From positions 1 through 11,888 of the forward strand of contig SFNW01000055.1 in the NCBI GenBank assembly GCA_004554105.1: a stretch of 11,888 nt of DNA, written 5' to 3'. Source of the stretch: Clostridiales bacterium (GTDB lineage Bacteria > Bacillota > Clostridia > Oscillospirales > CAG-272). The notes under the pieces are model-generated. The model had not been told where the DNA came from and did not search any database. It saw nothing but the letters and a program-made list of their open reading frames with translations. The position numbers and the translations under genes were made by a program. Positions 6,862 through 11,888 of this stretch are shown piece by piece. Each line of letters opens with the position of its first letter. Position 1 is the first letter of the stretch.

Positions 6862-6914
6862 TACTTTTTGAAAAATTTTGTGCCGGATAAGGGATTCTTT
6901 TCGCAAAGACAGAA

Positions 6915-6939
6915 ACTCCCGCATAAGCTATGCGGGAGT
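6915..6939 (-). terminator. Terminator of prfB
   Basis: An 11-bp perfect stem, ACTCCCGCATA (6915-6925) and TATGCGGGAGT (6929-6939), has a 3-base loop and is followed on the minus strand by TTTCTGTCTTT. It starts 7 bases past the prfB stop. It separates prfB from the ylxM promoter downstream on the same strand. Confidence 0.85.
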
Positions 6940-6946
6940 CAAAGCA

Positions 6947-8053
6947 TTATTTTGCCATCATTTTAAGATAAGCGTTGATAAAGCCGTCGATTTCGCCGTC
7001 CATGACCGCGCCGATGTTGCCGTCCTCGTAGCCGGTACGCGTGTCCTTCACCAGCGTGTAGGGCATAAATACATAGGAACGAATCTGCGAGCCCCATTCG
7101 ATATTGGTCTTGTTGCCCTGAATATCTTCGATTTTGTCGAGCTTTTCGCGCGCCTTGATTTCCATGAGCTTGGAAATCAGCATTTTCATCGCGGTTTCCT
7201 TGTTCTGCAGCTGGCTGCGCTCGGTCTGGCAGCCGACGACAATGCCGGTCGGCTTGTGCAGAATGCGGATTGCCGAGTCGGTCTTGTTGATGTGCTGGCC
7301 GCCCGCGCCGCTCGAACGGTGCGCGGTGACTTCGATGTCTTCATCACGGATTTCGATTTTGCCGTCGTCCTTAAATTCGGGCATGACTTCGACCGAGGCA
7401 AAGGAGGTGTGGCGTCTGCCCGAAGCGTCGAAGGGTGACACGCGAACGAGGCGGTGAACGCCGTTTTCGCTCTTGAGGTAGCCGTAGGCGTTGGGACCCG
7501 AAATCATAATCGTCGCCGATTTGATGCCGGCTTCTTCACCGTCGAGCCAGTCAATCAGCTTGACGTCATAGCCGTGCTTTTCGCCCCAGCGTGTGTACAT
7601 TCTGTAGAGCATCAGCGCCCAGTCCTGCGCTTCTGTTCCGCCCGCACCGGGGTGGAATGAGAGAATCGCGTTGCTTGCGTCGTATTCGCCCGAAAGCAGC
7701 AGCTCAAGGCGCATCCGCTCCTCGGTCTTCTGAATCTCGGCAAGTTCGTTCTGAACTTCCTCGGTATAGGCTTCGTCGTTTTCCTCAATCGCCATTTCGG
7801 CAAGCGTGATCGCGTCCTCTAACTTCTGCGACAGTTTTTCGTATGCTTCCACGCGGTCTTTGAGCTGCTTGACCTGCTGAAGGATCTTGCCGGAGTTCTC
7901 CTGGTCGTTCCAAAAGTCCTCGGCATAGGTCTGCTTCTCAAGTTCCGCCGCCTTTTCGCGCGTTTCTTCGATGCGCAGTGCGCTGCCGAGCTCTTTGACC
8001 TTTCCGCGCATATCAATCAGGCTGTATTTTGCTTCTTCAAGTGCAACAATCAA
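6947..8053 (-). CDS. prfB: Peptide chain release factor 2, encoded without recoding site
   Basis: RF2 reads UGA and UAA stop codons and triggers peptide release. Using the TTG at 8053 the protein has 368 residues. The stop-recognition tripeptide SPF is at 206-208 and the GGQ catalytic loop at 251-253, each within one or two positions of the E. coli protein. The TTG start is preferred over an in-frame ATG at 8077 because GGAGG lies 8 bases upstream of it. The ATG would sit only about 6 bases from the predicted transcription start and has no ribosome binding site. Many bacteria carry an in-frame UGA and +1 frameshift near codon 26. Here that place (around 7976) reads straight through as Ala-Leu-Arg with no stop, so the self-regulating frameshift is absent. 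The gene is single, with its own promoter and terminator. Confidence 0.96.
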   Translation of the reverse strand: MIVALEEAKYSLIDMRGKVKELGSALRIEETREKAAELEKQTYAEDFWNDQENSGKILQQVKQLKDRVEAYEKLSQKLEDAITLAEMAIEENDEAYTEEVQNELAEIQKTEERMRLELLLSGEYDASNAILSFHPGAGGTEAQDWALMLYRMYTRWGEKHGYDVKLIDWLDGEEAGIKSATIMISGPNAYGYLKSENGVHRLVRVSPFDASGRRHTSFASVEVMPEFKDDGKIEIRDEDIEVTAHRSSGAGGQHINKTDSAIRILHKPTGIVVGCQTERSQLQNKETAMKMLISKLMEIKAREKLDKIEDIQGNKTNIEWGSQIRSYVFMPYTLVKDTRTGYEDGNIGAVMDGEIDGFINAYLKMMAK

Positions 8054-8061
8054 AGGTTTAT

Positions 8062-8066
8062 CCTCC
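8062..8066 (-). promoter_or_regulatory. Ribosome binding site that decides the prfB start
   Basis: GGAGG on the minus strand lies 8 bases before the TTG at 8053 and inside the would-be coding part of the ATG at 8077. It supports the TTG as the real start. Confidence 0.8.
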
Positions 8067-8089
8067 GAAAATTTCATATTAACTGAATT

Positions 8090-8119
8090 ATTATATCATA
8101 TATGCTCTGCGCAATGCAA
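8090..8119 (-). promoter_or_regulatory. Sigma-A promoter of prfB
   Basis: On the minus strand TTGCAT (8114-8119) is followed after 18 bases by a perfect TATAAT (8090-8095) with an extended TG one base before it. The start would lie near 8083, giving about 30 bases of leader to the TTG start. Confidence 0.75.
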
Positions 8120-8143
8120 GTATTATTCTCGAAAAACGCAGTA

Positions 8144-8172
8144 TTGACATTTCTGCACGGGGGATATATAAT
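8144..8172 (+). promoter_or_regulatory. Sigma-A promoter of the DUF1858 gene
   Basis: A perfect -35 TTGACA (8144-8149), a 17-base spacer and a perfect -10 TATAAT (8167-8172) are present. The start would be near 8179, about 27 bases before the ATG at 8206. It is back to back with the prfB promoter. Confidence 0.9.
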
Positions 8173-8205
8173 AAGGTATCGAATTTTTTGAATGAGGTGA
8201 ATCAA

Positions 8206-8406
8206 ATGACGGTTACGAAAAACAGTCTCATCGGAGATGTGCTTGATTATAACATCGACACGGCGCAGTTCTTCATGGAGATCGGTATGCATTGTCTCGG
8301 TTGCCCGCATTCGCGCGGCGAGAGCATTGAGGAAGCGTGCAGCGTGCACGGTACCGATGCGGACGAGCTGGTCAAGCGCATCAACGAGTTCTTAGCGTCT
8401 AAATAA
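8206..8406 (+). CDS. DUF1858 small redox-disulfide domain protein
   Basis: This 66-residue protein belongs to the DUF1858 family (hybrid-cluster-protein-associated redox disulfide domain). Members carry a CxxC pair, and their function is not established. The sequence has a short helical N-terminal part (LIGDVLDYNIDTAQFFMEIG), then Cys30-Leu-Gly-Cys33 followed by PHSRGESIEEAC with a third Cys45, then a C-terminal helix. No signal peptide or membrane segment is visible, so it should be cytoplasmic. The ATG at 8206 has GAGGTG 6 bases upstream; an upstream in-frame start at 8188 lacks one. It has a perfect sigma-A promoter and is followed by a hairpin and trmK. No hybrid cluster protein gene is in the window. 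Confidence 0.88.
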   Translation: MTVTKNSLIGDVLDYNIDTAQFFMEIGMHCLGCPHSRGESIEEACSVHGTDADELVKRINEFLASK

Positions 8407-8414
8407 CAATGAAA

Positions 8415-8453
8415 CAAACGATGCCTTTTCGCTCTGCGGGAAGGCATCGTTTG
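8415..8453 (+). terminator. Hairpin between the DUF1858 gene and trmK
   Basis: A perfect 13-bp repeat, CAAACGATGCCTT (8415-8427) and AAGGCATCGTTTG (8441-8453), has a 13-base loop. It starts 8 bases after the DUF1858 stop. No T run follows on the plus strand; the bases after the stem are CAAGAGG, the trmK ribosome binding site. It may be a partial terminator or an mRNA end-protecting structure that sets the ratio of the first gene to trmK-nif3. Confidence 0.5.
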
Positions 8454-8464
8454 CAAGAGGTAGT

Positions 8465-9163
8465 ATGCAGTATGATACGCTGAATCCGCGCCTTGCCTGG
8501 ATTGCCGAGCGCGTTCGGCGGGGCGTAATTTTCGCCGATGTGGGCACCGACCACGCAAAGCTGCCCATCGCGCTTGTTCACGCCGGACAGGTTTCTCTTG
8601 CGATTGCGTCCGACATCGGAGAAGGTCCCGCAAAAATTGCCGCCGCGCGAATTGCGGCAGAGGGGCTTTCCGATTCGATTCGCGTCGTCGTGTGCGACGG
8701 GCTGACCGGCGTCGCCTGCTTTGCACCGACCGATATTGCGATTTGCGGCATGGGCGGCGAGACGGTCTGCGGGATTTTAGCGGCTTCCGATTTTATTCAC
8801 GACCCACGCATTCGGCTGCTCTTGCAGCCGATGACCGATTTTGTGCTTGTGCGTCGGTTTCTGGCGGACGGCGGCTTTGAGATTGCCGACGAGGACATCG
8901 TTTCGTCCGACGGGAGGCTGTATCAGTGCCTTGTCGCCGTGTATTCGGGCAAGCCGTATTCGATCGACGAGGTTGAAGCCGAGCTTGGACGGCTGAATAT
9001 CAAGCGGCTCACGCCGACATTTTTAGAGTATGTCCGCCGACGAAAAAGCATTGTCGAGAAGTGCATTAACGGCAAACGCCGCGCGGGCGCGGATACTTCG
9101 GAAGAAGAAGGATTGCTGCGCGGCTATGAAGAGATTTTGGAGGCCTGTTGTGAAACTGAATGA
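8465..9163 (+). CDS. trmK: tRNA (adenine(22)-N1)-methyltransferase TrmK
   Basis: TrmK uses S-adenosylmethionine to methylate N1 of adenine 22 in the D-arm of tRNAs. The 232-residue protein has an N-terminal Rossmann methyltransferase domain with ADVGTDHAKLPI (24-35) as SAM motif I. Its second core motif is DIAICGMGGE (90-99), and a helical, charged C-terminal part (about 165-232) probably clamps tRNA. Length and both motifs fit the family. The ATG at 8465 has AGAGG 4 bases upstream, slightly close. Its end overlaps the next gene by 14 bases. The pairing with a Nif3-like gene is common in Firmicutes, where the pair often follows rpoD (sigA); here a DUF1858 gene precedes it. Confidence 0.93.
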   Translation: MQYDTLNPRLAWIAERVRRGVIFADVGTDHAKLPIALVHAGQVSLAIASDIGEGPAKIAAARIAAEGLSDSIRVVVCDGLTGVACFAPTDIAICGMGGETVCGILAASDFIHDPRIRLLLQPMTDFVLVRRFLADGGFEIADEDIVSSDGRLYQCLVAVYSGKPYSIDEVEAELGRLNIKRLTPTFLEYVRRRKSIVEKCINGKRRAGADTSEEEGLLRGYEEILEACCETE

Positions 9164-9911
9164 ATTTTACGCCCTGCTCGAAGAGCGGATTCCGAAGCAG
9201 TATGCCTGCGCGTGGGATAACGACGGGCTGATGTGCGCAGCCGATATGAATGCCGAGGTGCGCCGCGTGCTTTGTACGCTCGACGTAACCGAGGACGCGC
9301 TTCGCTATGCCGCGGCAAACGGGTTTGACACCGTGCTTTCGCATCACCCGCTGATTTTTCGCCCGCTCGGCGCACTGACGCCCGCGCATCACATTGCGCG
9401 CAAGGCGGCATTCGCCCTGCAAAACGGCATCGCGGTGCTGTCGTATCACACGCGGTTTGACACAATGCCGGGCGGAATGAACGATTTACTCGCCGCGACG
9501 CTCGGCATCAAAGACGCCGCTCCGTTCGGAGACGGGGAGAGCGATACGGGCAGAGTCGGCAGTCTGCCGTGCGAAACCGATATTTATGCATTCTGTGCGC
9601 AAATCAAGACCGCCCTCGGTTCAAATGCGCTTCTGCTTGCCAAAGCAGGGAACACGGTGCGCCGCGTCGCGGTGCTCGGCGGGGACGGAAAAGACTTTAT
9701 CCGCGGCGCGATTGACGCGGGGGCGGATACCCTCGTTTCGGGGCGGCTCGGCTACAACTGCATGGCGGAGGCTGCCGAGATGGGGATTTCGCTGATTGAG
9801 GCGGGGCATTTCTTTACCGAAAACATCATCTGCTGCTTTTATCTGCGCCTGCTTGCCGAACTCGGCATCGAGGGCGAGGCATACGATTCCAATAAAATCG
9901 AGTTGCTTTAA
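9150..9911 (+). CDS. Nif3-like dinuclear metal centre hexameric protein
   Basis: Nif3/YbgI/YqfO proteins form hexameric rings with a dinuclear metal site. Some have been reported to act as GTP cyclohydrolase 1 type 2 enzymes, but the general role is unsettled. The 253-residue protein is the short form like E. coli YbgI (about 247), without the central insert of Bacillus YqfO (about 370). Likely metal ligands are His65-His66 in SHHP, His100 and Asp104 in YHTRFDT, and His220 and Glu224 in AGHFFTEN. The start is the GTG at 9150, with GGAGG 6 bases upstream, and gives the usual N-terminus MKLNEFYALLEE. It overlaps trmK by 14 bases, so translation is probably coupled. It converges on sigK. Confidence 0.93.
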   Translation: MKLNEFYALLEERIPKQYACAWDNDGLMCAADMNAEVRRVLCTLDVTEDALRYAAANGFDTVLSHHPLIFRPLGALTPAHHIARKAAFALQNGIAVLSYHTRFDTMPGGMNDLLAATLGIKDAAPFGDGESDTGRVGSLPCETDIYAFCAQIKTALGSNALLLAKAGNTVRRVAVLGGDGKDFIRGAIDAGADTLVSGRLGYNCMAEAAEMGISLIEAGHFFTENIICCFYLRLLAELGIEGEAYDSNKIELL

Positions 9912-9914
9912 TTG

Positions 9915-9956
9915 AAAGAAGGTCAATGGTTTTACAGAAATTCATTGACCTTCTTT
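9915..9956. terminator. Two-way terminator between the Nif3-like gene and sigK
   Basis: A perfect 14-bp repeat, AAAGAAGGTCAATG (9915-9928) and CATTGACCTTCTTT (9943-9956), has a 14-base loop. It lies 3 bases after the Nif3-like stop and 4 bases past the sigK stop on the other strand. Runs of T and A flank both sides, so it could end both transcripts. Confidence 0.75.
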
Positions 9957-9960
9957 GACT

Positions 9961-10635
9961 TTAAAAGCCGTTTGCCAGTTTTTCCAGCGCGGCTTTTTCG
10001 ATGCGCGACACATAAGAACGCGAAATGCCGAGCTGCTTTGCCACGTCGCGCTGCGTCAGTGCGGGACGGTTGTCAAGCCCGTAGCGCATGACGATGATTT
10101 TCCGTTCCCGCTCGGAGAGCAGCTCGTTGACGAGTCGAAGCGCCTTGCCGGTGTGCAACCGGCGGTCGATGTCCTCGGCAATGGTGTCCTCACAGCAGAT
10201 GATGTCCTGATAGGTCAGCGGATTGCCGTCGCGGTCGGTGTCGATCGTCTCGTTGATCGACACCTCGCAGGACAGTTTTTTCTGCGAGCGGAAGTACATC
10301 AGAATCTCGTTTTGAATACATTTTGCGCCGTAGGTGGCGAAGCGCGCGCCGTTTTTGCAGTCGAACGAGTCGATTGCCTTGACCAGCCCGATGCTGCCGA
10401 TTGAAATCAGGTCGTCCTGATTTTTGCTTGAGAAATAATATTTTCGGACGATGTGTGCGACAAGGCGCAGATTGTGCTCAATCAGTTTTGTCCGCGCCGC
10501 GGCATCGCCTTCTTTCATTTTTAAAAACAGTTCTGCCTCGGTCTTCGGCGGCAGCGGCGGCGGAAAATTCTGCGTGCCGGACAGCCCGAGAATCAGCCAA
10601 ATCAGTTCGAGGGCAAAAGAAGCAAGTGATAGCAT
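9961..10635 (-). CDS. sigK: RNA polymerase sporulation sigma factor SigK (pro-form)
   Basis: SigK is the late mother-cell sigma factor that controls coat and cortex genes. The 224-residue protein starts with a hydrophobic pro-sequence (SFALELIWLILGLSG, residues 6-20), which in Bacillus is removed by SpoIVFB. Region 2 (LIEHNLRLVAHIVRKYY at 51-67, DDLISIGSIGLVKAIDSF at 74-91, FATYGAKCIQNEIL) and a region 4.2 helix-turn-helix (TQRDVAKQLGISRSYVSRIE, 194-213) follow. The ATG at 10635 has AAAGGA 9 bases upstream. The gene is continuous through the part where Bacillus and Clostridioides difficile carry the skin element, so no DNA excision is needed. A weak SigE-like -10 (CATATTCT, 10666-10673, minus) lies at a fitting distance, but I see no matching -35. 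SpoIVB, the signal for SigK processing, is encoded in the same window. Confidence 0.95.
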   Translation of the reverse strand: MLSLASFALELIWLILGLSGTQNFPPPLPPKTEAELFLKMKEGDAAARTKLIEHNLRLVAHIVRKYYFSSKNQDDLISIGSIGLVKAIDSFDCKNGARFATYGAKCIQNEILMYFRSQKKLSCEVSINETIDTDRDGNPLTYQDIICCEDTIAEDIDRRLHTGKALRLVNELLSERERKIIVMRYGLDNRPALTQRDVAKQLGISRSYVSRIEKAALEKLANGF

Positions 10636-10748
10636 GACGGTCGTTCCTTTCGGTGTAGTCACTATAGAATATGAAAAAGGAAAACCTGTCTACGACCCGT
10701 CGCAGAGGTTGGAGTCATTATTTTCGTTTCTGCGCCGCGAGCATTTGC

Positions 10749-10828
10749 GAGAAAACAAGAGAAAAAACGAGAAAATCGAAGCTTGCAAATACCTAAATTA
10801 AAATTTTGAAGTTTTTTTCAAAAAACGC
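10749..10828 (+). other. Phased A-tracts and UP-element-like block upstream of rplM
   Basis: GAGAAAA occurs three times at exactly 10-base steps (10749, 10759, 10769), putting A-tracts on one face of the helix. A further A/T-rich stretch (10795-10825) ends in TTTTTTTCAAAAAA, 3 bases before the -35 of rplM. Phased A-tracts are known to bend DNA, and A/T blocks next to -35 can bind the RNA polymerase alpha subunit. The remaining part of the sigK-rplM interval (10636-10748) shows no clear gene. Confidence 0.55.
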
Positions 10829-10857
10829 TTGACAGGGCAAATTCACCATGCTATAAT
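10829..10857 (+). promoter_or_regulatory. Sigma-A promoter of rplM-rpsI
   Basis: A perfect TTGACA (10829-10834), a 17-base spacer and a perfect TATAAT (10852-10857) are present, with an extended TG one base before the -10. The start would be near 10864, leaving about 48 bases of leader. I could not fold that leader into a known ribosomal-protein leader structure. Confidence 0.92.
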
Positions 10858-10911
10858 ACCGAATGTTCGACTGAATACTATTTTTTACGGATGTTTAATG
10901 GAGGATTTGCA

Positions 10912-11337
10912 ATGTCTACCTACATGGCTAAGAAAGAAACCGTTGAACGTAAATGGTATGTGATCGACGCGGCAGGCAAGCCGCTCGGCAAGACCGCGGC
11001 AAGCGCGGCGACCATTCTTCGCGGAAAGCACCGCCCCGAGTTCACGCCTCATGTCGACTGCGGTGAGTATGTTATCATCATCAACGCGTCCAAGGCGGTA
11101 CTCACGGGCAAGAAACTCGAGCAGAAGTACTACCGTCATCATTCGGGATACATCGGCGGTCTAAAGGAAGTTCAGTACAAGACCCTGATGGCAACCAAGC
11201 CGGAGCTTGCTATGGAGCTTGCGGTTAAGGGAATGCTCCCGCACAATTCGATCGGCGCAGTCTCTGCAACGCGCCTCAAGGTTTACGCCGGCGAGGCACA
11301 CAAGCAGCAGGCACAGAAGCCCATCGAGCTTAACTGA
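10912..11337 (+). CDS. rplM: 50S ribosomal protein uL13
   Basis: uL13 is an early-assembling protein of the 50S subunit. The 141-residue length matches the family (E. coli 142). Recognisable stretches are WYVIDAAGKPLGKTAA near the N-terminus, RGKHRPEFTPHVDCG, and VKGMLPHN in the C-terminal half. The ATG at 10912 has GGAGG 7 bases upstream; a longer in-frame start at 10891 has none. It is followed 22 bases later by rpsI, the nearly universal rplM-rpsI pair, and both should be driven by the strong promoter upstream. Confidence 0.98.
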   Translation: MSTYMAKKETVERKWYVIDAAGKPLGKTAASAATILRGKHRPEFTPHVDCGEYVIIINASKAVLTGKKLEQKYYRHHSGYIGGLKEVQYKTLMATKPELAMELAVKGMLPHNSIGAVSATRLKVYAGEAHKQQAQKPIELN

Positions 11338-11359
11338 AAGAAAGGACGGATAAAGAATT

Positions 11360-11761
11360 ATGTATGAAAGTGCAAAGCCGTACTTCTACGGCACCGGCAG
11401 AAGAAAGAAATCCGTTGCTCGCGTACGCATTTATCCCGGCAGCGGTTCGATCACCATCAACAACCGCGATATCGACGACTATTTCGGTCTCGATACGCTG
11501 AAGCTCATCATCAACCAGCCCTTCGGCGTAACCGAAACCGAGGGCAAGTTTGACATCGTTGCCAACGTCAAGGGCGGCGGCATGTCGGGTCAGGCAGGCG
11601 CAATTCGCCACGGCGTTGCCCGCGCACTGCTCACCGTTGATGAAAACTACAGATCCGCCCTCAAGAAGGCAGGACTGCTCACCCGTGACCCTCGTATGAA
11701 GGAAAGAAAGAAGTACGGTCTCAAAGCCGCACGTCGCGCACCGCAGTTCTCGAAGAGATAA
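11360..11761 (+). CDS. rpsI: 30S ribosomal protein uS9
   Basis: uS9 belongs to the 30S head; its C-terminal tail reaches the P-site tRNA. The 133-residue protein has the family start YFYGTGRRKKSVARVRI, the central GGGMSGQAGAIRHGVARAL and the conserved C-terminal end RRAPQFSKR, whose last Arg contacts P-site tRNA. The ribosome binding site is weak (GGA 9 bases upstream), so its translation probably depends on rplM just upstream. It ends at a strong terminator. Confidence 0.98.
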   Translation: MYESAKPYFYGTGRRKKSVARVRIYPGSGSITINNRDIDDYFGLDTLKLIINQPFGVTETEGKFDIVANVKGGGMSGQAGAIRHGVARALLTVDENYRSALKKAGLLTRDPRMKERKKYGLKAARRAPQFSKR

Positions 11762-11782
11762 CTTTTTCCCGAACGGGATGCA

Positions 11783-11814
11783 AAAAAGCCGACTCCGCAC
11801 GGAGTCGGCTTTTT
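11783..11814. terminator. Strong two-way terminator after rpsI
   Basis: A 14-bp perfect stem, AAAAAGCCGACTCC (11783-11796) and GGAGTCGGCTTTTT (11801-11814), has a 4-base loop and a T run on each strand. It closes rplM-rpsI and lies 3 bases past the stop of the minus-strand gene at the right edge. Confidence 0.93.
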
Positions 11815-11817
11815 CCT

Positions 11818-11888
11818 TTACTTTGTACAGATTTCGCCGATGGCGTCGGCGACGGCTTCAATGTCTTTTTCCGTATTGAAATAGCCCG
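11818..11888 (-). CDS. C-terminal fragment, probable class-V aminotransferase / cysteine-desulfurase-like protein
   Basis: Only the last 22 codons and the TAA stop lie in the window. They read GYFNTEKDIEAVADAIGEIC and then Thr-Lys. The GYFNTExDIxAxxxAI pattern resembles the C-terminal end of pyridoxal-phosphate enzymes of the SufS/NifS type, whose last helix commonly follows an S-F-G-x-x-N-T-E stretch. With so little sequence the assignment is tentative. The hairpin right after the stop and the convergent placement support a real gene end. Confidence 0.5.
   Translation of the reverse strand, partial: GYFNTEKDIEAVADAIGEICTK

Noticed and set aside
9961..10635. Possible skin-element insertion in sigK
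   Set aside because: The frame is continuous through region 2 and no recombinase or repeat is present.
10749..10776. Iterons or a miniature CRISPR array from the three GAGAAAA repeats
   Set aside because: Units are only 7 bases with 3-base gaps, with no replication or cas genes nearby. Phased A-tracts explain them better.
10858..10899. uL13 autoregulatory leader RNA upstream of rplM
   Set aside because: The leader is about the right length, but I could not find a stable stem-loop by eye, so I do not claim it.

Overview
The window looks like a core-genome segment of a spore-forming Firmicute, most likely a GC-rich member of the Clostridia such as the Oscillospiraceae/Ruminococcaceae. The reasons are three sporulation genes (sigG, spoIVB, sigK), the Firmicutes order ylxM-ffh-rpsP-khpA, strong GGAGG ribosome binding sites, consensus sigma-A promoters, and intrinsic terminators. 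The species assignment is inference. I see no insertion sequence, prophage gene, CRISPR array, tRNA or rRNA.

Layout, left to right. (1) The 3' part of sigG on the plus strand converges on spoIVB (minus) over a hairpin that could terminate both. (2) A long block of minus-strand genes follows, read from high to low coordinates. A strong promoter near 6832-6861 drives ylxM-ffh-rpsP-khpA (signal recognition particle, small ribosomal subunit, RNA-binding protein). After a hairpin come glpK (glycerol kinase), ldh (L-lactate dehydrogenase) and spoIVB. A perfect 14-bp hairpin covers the ldh ribosome binding site. (3) prfB (release factor 2, minus) has its own promoter and terminator and is divergent from a short DUF1858 gene (plus), which is followed by trmK and a Nif3-like gene that overlap. 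(4) The Nif3-like gene converges on sigK (minus) over another two-way hairpin. (5) sigK is divergent from rplM-rpsI (plus), whose perfect promoter sits below phased A-tracts. A strong two-way terminator separates rpsI from the 3' end of a minus-strand gene cut by the window edge, probably a cysteine-desulfurase-like enzyme.

How the genes fit together. In Bacillus, sigma-G in the forespore directs synthesis of SpoIVB, which signals across the inter-compartment membranes to release mature sigma-K from its pro-form in the mother cell. Three members of that relay lie within 11 kb here, and the encoded SigK keeps a hydrophobic pro-sequence, so a Bacillus-type checkpoint is plausible. Most other genes serve translation and protein targeting: ffh, rpsP, khpA, prfB, trmK, rplM and rpsI. 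glpK and ldh would feed glycerol into lower glycolysis and reoxidise NADH.

I found no convincing new multi-gene system. The best leads are regulatory: the hairpin burying the ldh ribosome binding site, a 10-bp-arm palindrome over the start point of the SRP operon promoter, loss of the usual prfB recoding site, and a shared A/T module upstream of two translation-related promoters.
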